From Myxococcales bacterium (GTDB taxonomy: Bacteria; Myxococcota_A; Polyangia; Polyangiales; Houyiibacteriaceae): a DNA stretch of 64,000 nt. Below are positions 23,083 to 31,469 of the stretch, piece after piece; position 1 is the stretch's first letter, and the number at the start of each line of letters is the position of its first letter. The notes under the pieces were generated by a model. The model did not search any database. It was not told the origin of the DNA and saw only the letters and a list, made by a program, of their open reading frames with translations. Made by a program: the position numbers and the translations under genes. The stretch covers positions 32,195 to 96,194 of the forward strand of contig JAHBWH010000009.1 of assembly GCA_019637115.1 (NCBI GenBank), read 5' to 3'.

Positions 23083-23522
23083 TTGCGCGGCTCGCGAGGG
23101 CCATGACGCGCTCGGTACGCGCCGACCGCCCCCGCGTCAACCGCATGCGTCCCGCGGTCCGCTCCGCTGGCCGCTCGCGAGCGGGGCAGAACCTCCCTCA
23201 GCGCGCGAGGATCATCGTCGTCTCGGCTTCGCCAGCAGCGGCGGCGCGCGGGTATCACTCGAAGCGCACGAAGTCGTGCGGACGAACGTCAAAGGGGTCT
23301 CCGTCATCGTGATTCATGTCGGTCCTCCCTGTGCTCACCACGACCTCCACCTGAGCACACCTCATGCCACCGAGCCTCGCCGCGGAATGTCGCGCTTTCG
23401 CGGCCCCACACCTCCACACGTGTAGACACCTGCCTACAGGGCGGACCACGTGAGGGCTCCCGAGCGGGGCCTCTCAACCCCAACGAATCCCGACGCTTAC
23501 AGTTCGTTCGCGGCGACGCGGC
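23083..23522. other. Intergenic region with no assigned gene except a 20-aa ORF
   Basis: About 440 bp between copy B of the repeat and the STAND regulator. Apart from the short ORF at 23255-23317 I see no coding domain. The stretch from 23310 to 23460 is less GC-rich than its surroundings and contains CACGTGTAGACACCTGCCTACA-like short inverted motifs, possibly regulatory. Confidence 0.5.
23255..23317 (-). CDS. Possible 20-residue peptide gene
   Basis: ATG 23317 is preceded by GGGAGGACCGAC, one of the strongest Shine-Dalgarno sequences in the window, and is followed by 20 codons (MNHDDGDPFDVRPHDFVRFE) and a stop. The peptide is acidic with spaced Phe residues and has no signal sequence. It could be a small protein, a leader peptide, or a chance ORF; only the ribosome-binding site argues for it. 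Confidence 0.3.
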   Translation of the reverse strand: MNHDDGDPFDVRPHDFVRFE

Positions 23523-26126
23523 TCATCGCGCCAGCACGTAGCGGTCGCCGACGTGACGGAGCGTGTGGAGGCCGAGCTTGCGGAGCTCACGCACCGCCCC
23601 GTGGACGCGATGCCGAGCGCGCTCGGGCCGGAGGCGTTCCTCGGGCCATCCGCGCTGCAGCAGGCCCTCGGTCGTCAACCCCTCGACGTGCTCGACGAGC
23701 GCCGCGCACACGCGCCAGAGCACGGCGCGCTGAGATAGATCGACGAAGCGGTCCGCCAACATCACGCCGTCGGGGGTCATCTTCGGCGCGCTCCCATCAC
23801 GGCGTGCCCGCCACCGCGCGGCGAGCCGAGCGCGACACCCACCCCGGCGGAGCTCGGCTGGACTCAGAGGGCTCCGGAGCGCCTCCGCGGCCACCCGGGC
23901 GCGGGTCCTCGGCCCGAGCGTCGCGAGCAGGCCGTCCATCCGCGCGCCGTCATCCTCCGCCGCCGCCGCGAAGATCCGCGCGAGGGTCGCCGCGGGCACG
24001 TCGACGCGGTCGAGCTCCCGCGCGACGTCCTCGAGCGCGGTGGCCGCGCCGCCGTCCTCGAAGAAGCGCAGGAGCGCCTGATCGAAGCGGGCGTAGAGGA
24101 CGCTGCGATCGACCCCCGAATCCTCGGCGAGTCGAATCGCGAAGTCGACGGCGCCTCGCGCGCCCTCGACGTCCCCCATGTCGAACGACAACCAAGCCCG
24201 CGCGAGCTGGAGGAGCGGCACGAGGCGGGCGCCCACCCCGCGTCGCTCCGCCTCCGCGATCGCGCGCTCGGCCGCGTCTTGGTCCCCGAGCTCGACCAGG
24301 ATCCGCGCGAGGTTGGTCTCCGCCGTGAACGCCGCGCGCGCGAGCCCGAGGCTCCGCAGTCGCTCGAGCGCGACGGTCGACAGGCGCGCCGCCTCGTCGA
24401 GCTCCCCACGCGCGAGCTCGACGAGACCGAGCGAGGCGCCGATGTGCGCCTGACCGTCGAAGAGCGCGTGCGCGCCAGCGGCGGCGAGCGCGTCGCGCAA
24501 GAGTCGGTGCGCCACGTCGAGATCTCCGCGCTGGGTCAGCGCGGTCGCGAGCCCCGTCGTCGCCTGCGCCTCGAGGCGAGGGTTCTTGGTCGACCGAGCG
24601 CACTCGAGGGCGCGGTCGAAGCTGAGCTTCGCGGCGTCCAAGTCTCCACGCTCCAGGAGGAACGCCCAGCCGACCTCTCGGTGGACCTCCCCCTCGAGCC
24701 GCACGTCGCTCCCCGCGGACACCCACGCGAGCGCACGCCGGAGGTCGGCGTCCGCGCCCTCGGTGTCCCCGGTGACGCCACGCATGCGGCCGCGGAGCGC
24801 GAGCAGGCGCGGCGCGGAGGGGAGCGCCACGTCGGCCCCCAACACGCGGTCGATCGCCCTTCGGAGTCGATCGATCGGCCCGTGCTGCAGAAGGAACGGA
24901 CCCACGACGAGCAGAGCGGCGGCGCCCTCCGCCGTGGGGCCGCGGCGCTCGATGACGGCGATGAGGTTCTCCCGCTCGCGCGGGGCCATGGTCTCGTCCG
25001 CGTGCCCGACGAAGTACGCTGCGTGCGCCTCCTCGGCGGCCTCACGCGTTGCGTCGTCGAGCTGCGCCGTCGCGTACGCACGCACCGCCTGGTAGAGCTG
25101 GAAGCGACCGGCCTCCACCCGCAAGAGCGACCGACGCCGAAGCGACTCCAAGGTCTGCGCAGCGTCCGAGGTTCCGATGACCGCCTCCGCCGCGGGTAGC
25201 TCGAACCCACCCCGGAAGACCGTCAGCCGCGCGAGCGCCCGACGCTCCTCGTCGCCACACAACGCCCAGCTCGCCGCGACCGCGGCGTCCATGCTCGCGT
25301 GGCGCGGCGGTCGATCGCGCCGCACCGCACGGAGCTGCTCGCTCTGCGCCTCGAGCCTCGAGAGGAGTGCTCGCGGACCGAGCACGGACGCCCTCGCCGC
25401 GGCGAGCTCGATGGCGAGCGGGACGTAGTCGAGCCACGCCAGGAGCTCGTCGAGCCCATCCTCCCGCGCGTCGGGTCCCGCGCGGGTCCGGTAGAGCGCG
25501 CGCGCGTCCGCGAGCGCGAGCGCGCGCACCTCGACGACGCGCTCGGCGTCGAGCGCGAGCGGCTCGCGCGCGGTCGTGACCACGTTCAAGCTCGGCAGGG
25601 TCGCGCGCCACCCCCGCACGGCGTCCGCCAGGCACGTCACGACGGCGTCGGCGTCGTCGAGCACGACGAGCGCCGGTCGCTTCCTCGCGAGCACCACGTC
25701 GATGTCCTTCACCGGACAGCCCAGCGCCGCCGCGAGCGCGCCGGAGACGTCGTCGGGGGTTCGCGCGTCGACGAGGTCGACCACGACGCTCGGGGTCCTC
25801 CGGAGCGCGAGCAAGCGCGCGAGCGCGCTCTTGCCGATCCCCGGGGTGCCCACGAGGCTCACGAGCGCGGGTCCGGCGCGCACGTACGCCTCGAGCTCCG
25901 ACATGAGCGCCGCTCGCCCGACGAGCTCGGGCTCCGGTGTCGCCACACCGAGCGTGTGCGCGAGCGCGATCACGTCGTCGCGCAGGTAGAGCCGGTACGC
26001 GTTCGTCGGGTGACGGCTCGCGCGGAGCTTCCCCGCCTGGTCCCAGCGTCGCAGAGTCTTCGTGCTCACTCCGAGCAGCTCCGCGGCCTCTGCGACGGTC
26101 AGCACGGCCCCCTGCCTCAGCGACAT
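23523..26126 (-). CDS. MerR-type HTH/STAND ATPase/TPR transcriptional regulator
   Basis: 867 residues. Residues 7-55 are a MerR/excisionase-type helix-turn-helix (LTVAEAAELLGVSTKTLRRWD). Next comes a STAND/NB-ARC-like ATPase with P-loop GTPGIGKS (93-100) and Walker B LVVLDDAD, then an arm with GWLDYVPLAIELAAAR-like sequence, about ten TPR-like helical pairs (about 350-740), and a basic C-terminal winged-helix-like end (GAVRELRKLGLHTLRHVGDRYVLAR). Such signal-transduction ATPases switch on by ATP-driven oligomerisation after ligand binding. Two DNA-binding-type ends on one STAND protein is unusual. Target genes unknown; the pilin operon lies just upstream. No Shine-Dalgarno; TATCGT is 7 nt before ATG. 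Confidence 0.85.
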   Translation of the reverse strand: MSLRQGAVLTVAEAAELLGVSTKTLRRWDQAGKLRASRHPTNAYRLYLRDDVIALAHTLGVATPEPELVGRAALMSELEAYVRAGPALVSLVGTPGIGKSALARLLALRRTPSVVVDLVDARTPDDVSGALAAALGCPVKDIDVVLARKRPALVVLDDADAVVTCLADAVRGWRATLPSLNVVTTAREPLALDAERVVEVRALALADARALYRTRAGPDAREDGLDELLAWLDYVPLAIELAAARASVLGPRALLSRLEAQSEQLRAVRRDRPPRHASMDAAVAASWALCGDEERRALARLTVFRGGFELPAAEAVIGTSDAAQTLESLRRRSLLRVEAGRFQLYQAVRAYATAQLDDATREAAEEAHAAYFVGHADETMAPRERENLIAVIERRGPTAEGAAALLVVGPFLLQHGPIDRLRRAIDRVLGADVALPSAPRLLALRGRMRGVTGDTEGADADLRRALAWVSAGSDVRLEGEVHREVGWAFLLERGDLDAAKLSFDRALECARSTKNPRLEAQATTGLATALTQRGDLDVAHRLLRDALAAAGAHALFDGQAHIGASLGLVELARGELDEAARLSTVALERLRSLGLARAAFTAETNLARILVELGDQDAAERAIAEAERRGVGARLVPLLQLARAWLSFDMGDVEGARGAVDFAIRLAEDSGVDRSVLYARFDQALLRFFEDGGAATALEDVARELDRVDVPAATLARIFAAAAEDDGARMDGLLATLGPRTRARVAAEALRSPLSPAELRRGGCRARLAARWRARRDGSAPKMTPDGVMLADRFVDLSQRAVLWRVCAALVEHVEGLTTEGLLQRGWPEERLRPERARHRVHGAVRELRKLGLHTLRHVGDRYVLAR

Positions 26127-26133
26127 CGAAACG

Positions 26134-26139
26134 ACGATA
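26134..26139 (-). promoter_or_regulatory. -10-like box TATCGT, 7 nt before ATG
   Basis: TATCGT on the minus strand ends 7 nt before the STAND regulator start. No Shine-Dalgarno is present, consistent with a leaderless transcript. Confidence 0.42.
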
Positions 26140-26209
26140 GCAACCCTCCCGAGAGATGCGAGCTTTCCTCACGAATTACGTATACTCCGGCCGTGAATGA
26201 CGCTCGCGT

Positions 26210-26887
26210 TCAGCGCACCGTTCGGGTCGCCGTGAGGATCCATCGTCCGAGGTTCACCTCATCGTGGCGCTCGTCGCAGGGGAGGTCGACGTGGTAGCCG
26301 AGTCGCGCCGTGCCCCCAACCCCTGCGGGACGGTCCACCGTCTCGTCCTGTCGATACCGGTGCGCGCCGATCTCGAAACGGAGCGTGTCCGTGCGGGCGG
26401 CGAGCAGAGGCTGCCGGGTCAACAAGCCGCTCGCCGAGGGCACGATGGCGGCCACCGGTGCGATCGACGTCACGAAGAACGTCCCTTGCGACTCCGCCTC
26501 CGTCGGCCCGTCCAGCTCTCCTTCGCACGCCCCCAGCGCATCTCGCCACGCCTGACCACGAGAGTCGGTTCCGACGCGCAGGACTCGGTCATATCCGCCG
26601 TTCACGAAGGCCATGAGCGACCAGACGAGGACGATGACTGGAAGGCAGATGACCGCCTCGGCGAAGACACCCCCGCGCTCACAGTCCAAGAGCCCCTCTC
26701 TGGAGCCCACACCCCGAAGCTCGTTCCGGGTTGCCGTCGATGCCCGAGGACGTTCGCCGCGCCGACGGAGGACTGGCCGAGGCCGATTCGAGGAGGTCGG
26801 CGAGCGAGATTCGCGTCGGCGACCTCGAATACCCGGAGCGGACTTCGGGTCGGGGGTACCAAGTTCGCTTTTGCCGTCGCGCTCCAT
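26210..26887 (-). CDS. TadE-like pilus assembly protein, N-terminus altered by a repeat
   Basis: 225 residues. The pseudopilin-like segment ERGGVFAEAVICLPVIVLVWSLM (starting near residue 72) has the Gly-x4-Glu prepilin-peptidase type motif and a single membrane helix, as in TadE/TadF minor pilins; the rest is a periplasmic domain. Start ATG 26887 has an excellent GGAGGT 7 nt upstream, but the next 50 codons are supplied by dispersed-repeat copy C, so the normally 5-20 residue leader has become about 70 residues. The frame is open throughout. Last gene of the pilin operon, 19 bp after the TadG-like gene. Confidence 0.7.
   Translation of the reverse strand: MERDGKSELGTPDPKSAPGIRGRRRESRSPTSSNRPRPVLRRRGERPRASTATRNELRGVGSREGLLDCERGGVFAEAVICLPVIVLVWSLMAFVNGGYDRVLRVGTDSRGQAWRDALGACEGELDGPTEAESQGTFFVTSIAPVAAIVPSASGLLTRQPLLAARTDTLRFEIGAHRYRQDETVDRPAGVGGTARLGYHVDLPCDERHDEVNLGRWILTATRTVR
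26709..26860. repeat. Dispersed repeat, copy C (~150 bp)
   Basis: Left end CACCCCGAAGCTCGTTCCGGG and right end CCCGGAGCGGACTTCGGGTCGGGGG, with interior GATTCGAGGAGGTCGGCGAGC. It lies within the 5' coding part of the 26210-26887 gene between its Shine-Dalgarno/ATG and its pilin-like helix, which suggests insertion into an existing gene. Confidence 0.8.
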
Positions 26888-26906
26888 CTCGTGCACCTCC
26901 GCGAGC

Positions 26907-28091
26907 TCAGTGGATGAATGCCTGCTCGAGCCCACCGCAACCGGGCACGCCCGGTGGGCAGAGCCCGCCCCCACCAGCGCGAATGCGTCGTAGGCGTGCG
27001 CGCCACTGCATGCGCCAGGTCCAGAGCCCGCGATCGACGTCACCGTCGAAGTAGTACTCAGCCTGCGCGACGGCGAGGTCCGTCCCGTCGCGAAGCAAGT
27101 CCGCCGTCCGCCCCAGCCCGCCGCTCTCGTCGGGCTGACCCCACGTCAACAAGCTCACGCGCTCCTGGTTGGGGTCGAGCGGCATCGCGTCTGCGCCGGC
27201 GCGCGCGATCACACGGAGCTGAAACTCGGAGCCGCCCATCCGCACTCCTTCGCGCACACGCTGCGTTCGACCGTCGACGTCCTCGCGCACCATCGGGCAC
27301 GCGAGCCACGTCAGCGGGACACCCAGGCCGGCGTTCACGTAGCGCTCGGCGCCGCAGCTCGAGGCGATTCGGCGGGCCTCGCGAACGGCGAAGTCGGCGG
27401 TGACGAGCAGCGGCATGTCCCCTGCTCCTCCCGACGGGCCGTTGAACGAGAGCACCTCGTCGCACGCGCGGCTCGGGTCTTCGTCCTCGATGGGGATGGC
27501 GCCGACGAGCGCGATCGCCTCGCTCACGGGGGGCGCGTACCGGGTGGTCGTGATGTCGTGCGCCGCCCCGATCGCGGCGAGCTGCGTCGCCCTCGCGAGA
27601 TCGCGAGCCGCCGATTGCGCGTTCTGCGCGACGTCCCTCGCCACGCTCCGCTTCGAGTCCGCGTTGCCGCACGCGTCAGGGATGCCGATCAGCGTCAAGC
27701 AGACCGCCGCGAGGCAGGCACCGGGGTTGAACGGACCGCATTCGCGCGCGGCGGCTCCCGCCGCTGCCGCGACGAGGAAGATCGCCGCTTGGGCGGCGAC
27801 GCCGACCGCGAAGATCGAGGCCACCGTCATGTTGAGGAGCGCGATCACGTTCATCGCGCGCGCGTGGAGCAGCGCCCCGCCGTAGGCCGCGGTGTCCGCG
27901 GCGTCCTGCATCCGCTCGCGGTAGGTGATCGTCTCCCCGAGACCAGCGACGTAATAGAGCAATCCGACGAGGATCGTCGCCATGAAGATCCCGAGCAGCA
28001 TCATGGCGCCGCGCTCGTCCGCGACGAGCGCGCGCGGCTCTCTGCGTCCATCGCCGCTGGTGCGTTCAGCCACGCGAGCGTCGTCATTCAT
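26907..28091 (-). CDS. TadG-like pilus-associated protein
   Basis: 394 residues. DERGAMMLLGIFMATILVGLLYYVAGLGE near residue 25 is the single N-terminal membrane helix after a Glu-Arg-Gly motif typical of TadG/Flp-associated proteins. A helical region (YRERMQDAADTAAYGGALLHARAMNVIALLNM) follows, as in Tad-domain proteins, with a second hydrophobic stretch at about 95-115. The periplasmic remainder has paired Cys. Its ATG overlaps the end of the upstream TadE-like gene by 8 bp. Confidence 0.8.
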   Translation of the reverse strand: MNDDARVAERTSGDGRREPRALVADERGAMMLLGIFMATILVGLLYYVAGLGETITYRERMQDAADTAAYGGALLHARAMNVIALLNMTVASIFAVGVAAQAAIFLVAAAAGAAARECGPFNPGACLAAVCLTLIGIPDACGNADSKRSVARDVAQNAQSAARDLARATQLAAIGAAHDITTTRYAPPVSEAIALVGAIPIEDEDPSRACDEVLSFNGPSGGAGDMPLLVTADFAVREARRIASSCGAERYVNAGLGVPLTWLACPMVREDVDGRTQRVREGVRMGGSEFQLRVIARAGADAMPLDPNQERVSLLTWGQPDESGGLGRTADLLRDGTDLAVAQAEYYFDGDVDRGLWTWRMQWRARLRRIRAGGGGLCPPGVPGCGGLEQAFIH

Positions 28092-28950
28092 AACGGTACC
28101 CGGCTCCTTGGTTGGGCATCGACGCCTCCGCGCGCAGGTAGAGGAAGCGCCCGCGCTCGGCCCAGGGGGCGATGCCGGGGAAGAGCTCGGCGTGTTGCAT
28201 CTCGTCGAGACCGCGAGCGATGTCGCTATGGGGCCCCCCTGTGCGGTCGAGCCGCCCGAAACCAGATGGCCGACGGCTCTCCGCAGGCGCCCCGGCTCCG
28301 GGAAGCCCGAGCTCCATCGCGGCGTCGCAGATGAAGCGCTTCACGAGCGGGACGCCACAGTGGAAGACGTATGTGACACGCGCCGTGATCAACTCGCGAG
28401 GTCCGAATCGCTCTCTCAGGTCGTCCGAGCCCGGGCGCTCGGGGAAGGTCACGGAGGTGGCTGCGCGGTTGTAGCGGATGGCCTCGGTCACGAACGAGTC
28501 CCCCGTCGCCGCGACGGCCGTGCGGATGCTGCTCTGGACCTCTTCGGTCAGCGTCACCGACGGCGCGAGGTGAATGAGCGGAAGGTACGCCGCCGAGCGG
28601 ATCGCGCGAATCCTCGGGCTTCCGCGACCCGCGCTCGGCTCACCTCCAAAGACCAAATCGGCCGGCTCGGCGCCGCCGACCTCGTCGAAGTCGACCTGGT
28701 TGATCTCCTCACCATCGTAGAACGCAGGATCGTCCGGGAGCACGACGATCGCGGCCCGCACGGCTCGGTTCGCGGCGTGCCGGACCGAGAGCTTCGCCAC
28801 GTAGAGGAGCGAGAGCTGCACGAGACTCAGGAAGAGGATCGTCACGATGGGGAACGCGATGAGGAACTCCGCGTAGGCAGCGCCCTGAGAGTCGCTCGCG
28901 AGCGAACGACGAGCCCCTGAGTCTCCCTTCGGTGATGTCGCTCGCTGCAC
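28084..28950 (-). CDS. TadE-family pilus assembly protein
   Basis: 288 residues. SQGAAYAEFLIAFPIVTILFLSLVQLSLLYVAKL shows the Gly-x4-Glu processing motif and the TadE transmembrane helix (residues about 22-55), followed by KLSVRHAANRAVRAAIV, the conserved post-helix of the family, and a periplasmic domain of about 220 residues. Start: GTG 28950 with GGGAGG just upstream. It sits between the mini-pilins and the TadG-like gene in one operon. Confidence 0.85.
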   Translation of the reverse strand: MQRATSPKGDSGARRSLASDSQGAAYAEFLIAFPIVTILFLSLVQLSLLYVAKLSVRHAANRAVRAAIVVLPDDPAFYDGEEINQVDFDEVGGAEPADLVFGGEPSAGRGSPRIRAIRSAAYLPLIHLAPSVTLTEEVQSSIRTAVAATGDSFVTEAIRYNRAATSVTFPERPGSDDLRERFGPRELITARVTYVFHCGVPLVKRFICDAAMELGLPGAGAPAESRRPSGFGRLDRTGGPHSDIARGLDEMQHAELFPGIAPWAERGRFLYLRAEASMPNQGAGYRYE

Positions 28951-28971
28951 GGCGCCTCCCTCTCGGTTTCC

Positions 28972-29160
28972 TCAGTCGGGCGCGGGGTACCCGAACTCTT
29001 GGTACTGCACGTCCGCGTCGTCTCGGACGGCCTCGTAGTGACGGACCCACGCCACGATGGCGACGATCGCCACGAGCACGAGCACGATGAGGTACTCGGA
29101 GGTCATGCCGCCGACCTCGTCGTCGAGCAGGCGCACCCGCTCCCGGGAACGAACGCTCAT
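28972..29160 (-). CDS. Flp-type mini-pilin 1 (62 aa)
   Basis: 62 residues: a charged leader of 17 residues, then GGMTSEYLIVLVLVAIVAIVAWV. The Glu-Tyr pair after Gly-x4 and the long hydrophobic helix are the hallmarks of Flp/class IVb pilins. A short acidic tail (DDADVQYQEFGYPAPD) follows. Its ATG overlaps the stop of mini-pilin 2 (ATGA). Confidence 0.82.
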   Translation of the reverse strand: MSVRSRERVRLLDDEVGGMTSEYLIVLVLVAIVAIVAWVRHYEAVRDDADVQYQEFGYPAPD

Positions 29161-29360
29161 GGGACCGGCGCTCCCAGGACGATTTGGCTGAAGCGGAAGG
29201 CACGGAAGATGGGGACGCCGACCGCCAAGAGAGAGGCCGAGACCAAGATCCCCACGACGATCACGAGCAGGAGATACTCGGTGAAGGCGATGCCTCGCTC
29301 GTCCTCGAGGAGGCTCGCTGGCACCGCTCGTAGATCCCGCGCGTTGGTCTCGTCGGTCAT
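29157..29360 (-). CDS. Flp-type mini-pilin 2 (67 aa)
   Basis: 67 residues with leader ...LLEDERG, then IAFTEYLLLVIVVGILVSASLLAVGV. Gly is followed at position +5 by Glu and then Tyr, the prepilin-peptidase signature; one hydrophobic helix and a short tail complete the subunit. Start ATG 29360 has GAGGAG 7 nt upstream. It is coupled by 4-bp overlap to mini-pilin 1. Confidence 0.83.
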   Translation of the reverse strand: MTDETNARDLRAVPASLLEDERGIAFTEYLLLVIVVGILVSASLLAVGVPIFRAFRFSQIVLGAPVP

Positions 29361-29375
29361 CTCTCGTCTCCTCGT

Positions 29376-29552
29376 TCAATCGTCGGAGAGCATCTCCGTC
29401 GACTGGCTCCGAACACCGAACTCGACGTGGTCACCGAAGGTCCTCCACGTCAGCAGGCAGACCACCGCCAAGAGCACGAGCAAGATCACGTATTCCGACG
29501 TCGAGAGACCTCGCTCGTCGTGACGGAGGCTCGATGAGGGGGAGTCGACCAC
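29376..29552 (-). CDS. Flp-type mini-pilin 3 (58 aa)
   Basis: 58 residues starting at GTG 29552 (MVDSPSSSLRHDERGLSTSEYVILLVLLAVVCLLTW...). DERG-LSTSEY repeats the processing motif of its two neighbours, and the hydrophobic helix is of the same length. The tail is acidic (STEMLSDD). It is the first gene of the operon; no good Shine-Dalgarno is seen, so the start could be a non-standard codon upstream. Confidence 0.72.
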   Translation of the reverse strand: MVDSPSSSLRHDERGLSTSEYVILLVLLAVVCLLTWRTFGDHVEFGVRSQSTEMLSDD

Positions 29553-29645
29553 GAATCGAGATTTGTCGGCGCGTCGCGACGGGGCGACGACAATTGCGCG
29601 CCTTCGTTCGTTTCTTGGGCATCCCGACCTGCCGTCGTCGCGCGC

Positions 29646-29661
29646 TGTCCAACGTTGTCCA
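29646..29661. promoter_or_regulatory. Direct-repeat site TGTCCAACGTTGTCCA
   Basis: Two TGTCCA hexamers separated by ACGT. The identical 16 bp occurs in inverse orientation at 32462-32477. It lies about 127 bp upstream of the sigma-54-like promoter of the SLH-deacetylase gene, the usual distance for an activator-binding site. Confidence 0.55.
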
Positions 29662-29787
29662 CCGTTCGCAGGCCATCAGCCCGACTCTTCGGGTCGAGGC
29701 GGAACGAGAGTCCCCAGTGGGACCACGAGGCGGATTGTGTGAACGCCACTCCGGATCTGAATTCTCGCGCTGGGACGCGCGACCTTT

Positions 29788-29803
29788 CGGCACGTGCTTT
29801 GCT
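29788..29803 (+). promoter_or_regulatory. Sigma-54-like -24/-12 promoter
   Basis: CGGCACGTGCTTTGCT matches the consensus TGGCACGRNNNTTGCW at all positions except the first base and the R; GG and GC are correctly spaced. The predicted start site is only a few bases before ATG 29818, so the leader would be very short. A sigma-54 activator gene is at 37302-38729. Confidence 0.6.
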
Positions 29804-29817
29804 GAGCGGCTGGCGAC

Positions 29818-31446
29818 ATGAGGACCTCTCTCACGCTCGTCGTCACGCTCGTCGTTCCAACGCTCATGAGCTGCGTCAGCGACAGCGCCGAGCTCGACGG
29901 ACCGCCGCTCGACGGCGGCGAGCGGCCGCGGATCCCCGACGCGACCAGCCCCGAGCCGTTTGGCGATCTGCGGGATCCCGACGCGCTCCCGCCCTCTGTC
30001 GAGCTAGACGACGAGCCCCTGATCTTCGCCCGAGGCGCGCGGTTCCGCGACGTCCAGGCGAGCTGGGCGAACGCGATGATCTCCTCGCTCAGCGAACGAG
30101 GCGTGATCGCGGGCTACTCGGATGGCACGTTCCGCCCAAATCACCTCGTCACACGCGCAGAGCTCGCTGCGCTCCTCGTCGCGGCCTTTCCGCGCTGCGC
30201 GACGACGCGCCCCGTGCGCGCCTTCCGCGACGTGCCCGAAAGCCATTGGGCACACGCAGCGGTCGACCGCGCGCAGCGCTGCGCGATGATGAGCGGATAC
30301 CCCGACGGGTCGTTCGGCCCAGCCCGCTCGACCACGCGCGTCGAGGCGCTCGTCGCGATCCACGGAGCCCTCCGAGGAACGACGCCATCCGTCGACGAGC
30401 GCGCAGGCATCGTCGAACGTTGGAGCGCAGGAGCCCGCGCGTCGGCGGTCCACGAGCGGTACTTCGACGCCGCCCGCATCCCCGCGTGGGCCCACGCTGC
30501 GTTGATCTCGGCGACCGAAGCCGGGATGGTCATCCTCGGCGCCGATCGCGAGGGCATCGAACGCGGCGCTCGGCGCGTGCTGCTTCACGACGTCGCCGCC
30601 ACGCGCGCCGACGTCGCCGCGTTGCTCTACGGCGCGGTGAACCATCCTCGCGGGGACGACCTCGGCGAGAACCCGCGCCCGCCGGCGGGGGGAGCCTTCC
30701 GCGCGACCCCCTACCGAGGAGAGGCTCTCCTCGACGGCGAGTGGGTGCTCTCGTTCGATGACGGCCCGCGCGCTTCCAGCGTCCAAGTCGCGCGCGCCCT
30801 TCGAGCGAAGGGCGTCACGGGCCTCTTCTTCATGGTCTCGCACACCCTCGGGTGGGTGGACGCGAACGGCGTTCAACTCAACCCGTCGACGCAGAGCTTC
30901 GTCGACGGAGTGCTGCGCGAAGGACACGTGCTGGCGAACCACTCTCACCGGCACTGCATTCGGGGCGCGTCCTGCGGGGGTCGAGGGCTCGCGGAGCTGC
31001 CGAGCGGGGAGCTCTCGTTCGAGCTCGAGACGACGCACCGCGTTCTGCGGGCCTCGATCGCGCACGCGGGGCACCGCCCGACCGACAAGATGCTGCACTT
31101 CTTCCGCGCACCGGGCAGCCAGGATGGTGCGTCTTGGAGCGCAGCGGCGGCCGCGAGCGCGTCCACCGCGCGCTTGCCCGGGAACTACCGTGGGACGATC
31201 GCATGGGACCTTCCCCGCAGCGGCCATGACATCGGCGAGTGCTGGAACCGGGGGCTCGACGGGGCAGCCTGCGCGACTCGTTACCTGCGGGAAATCGACG
31301 CGGCGCGGATGCGGAAAGGCGTGATCCTCATCCACGACAACTTTCCTCAGGCCGCCGACATGGTCGGGCCGCTCATCGATGGGCTGCGCGCGCGTGGAAT
31401 GCGCGTCGTCCACCCACGTTGCGTCGTGGGGTGCAGTCGACCCTGA
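29818..31446 (+). CDS. SLH-domain polysaccharide deacetylase lipoprotein
   Basis: 542 residues. Lipoprotein-like start MRTSLTLVVTLVVPTLMSCVSD. Three S-layer homology modules follow (about 75-118 FRDV...GVIAGYSDGTFRPNHLVTRAELAALL; about 135-180; about 205-265, degenerate), then a NodB-type deacetylase (300-530) with metal-binding Asp in SFDDGP, His pair in NHSHRH and the C-terminal ILIHDNF. It would anchor to the envelope glycan and remove N- or O-acetyl groups from a polysaccharide or peptidoglycan. The SLH-NodB combination is best known in Gram-positives. Transcription probably needs sigma-54. Confidence 0.87.
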   Translation: MRTSLTLVVTLVVPTLMSCVSDSAELDGPPLDGGERPRIPDATSPEPFGDLRDPDALPPSVELDDEPLIFARGARFRDVQASWANAMISSLSERGVIAGYSDGTFRPNHLVTRAELAALLVAAFPRCATTRPVRAFRDVPESHWAHAAVDRAQRCAMMSGYPDGSFGPARSTTRVEALVAIHGALRGTTPSVDERAGIVERWSAGARASAVHERYFDAARIPAWAHAALISATEAGMVILGADREGIERGARRVLLHDVAATRADVAALLYGAVNHPRGDDLGENPRPPAGGAFRATPYRGEALLDGEWVLSFDDGPRASSVQVARALRAKGVTGLFFMVSHTLGWVDANGVQLNPSTQSFVDGVLREGHVLANHSHRHCIRGASCGGRGLAELPSGELSFELETTHRVLRASIAHAGHRPTDKMLHFFRAPGSQDGASWSAAAAASASTARLPGNYRGTIAWDLPRSGHDIGECWNRGLDGAACATRYLREIDAARMRKGVILIHDNFPQAADMVGPLIDGLRARGMRVVHPRCVVGCSRP

Positions 31447-31469
31447 GGACGACGAGCAGGTGACCCACG

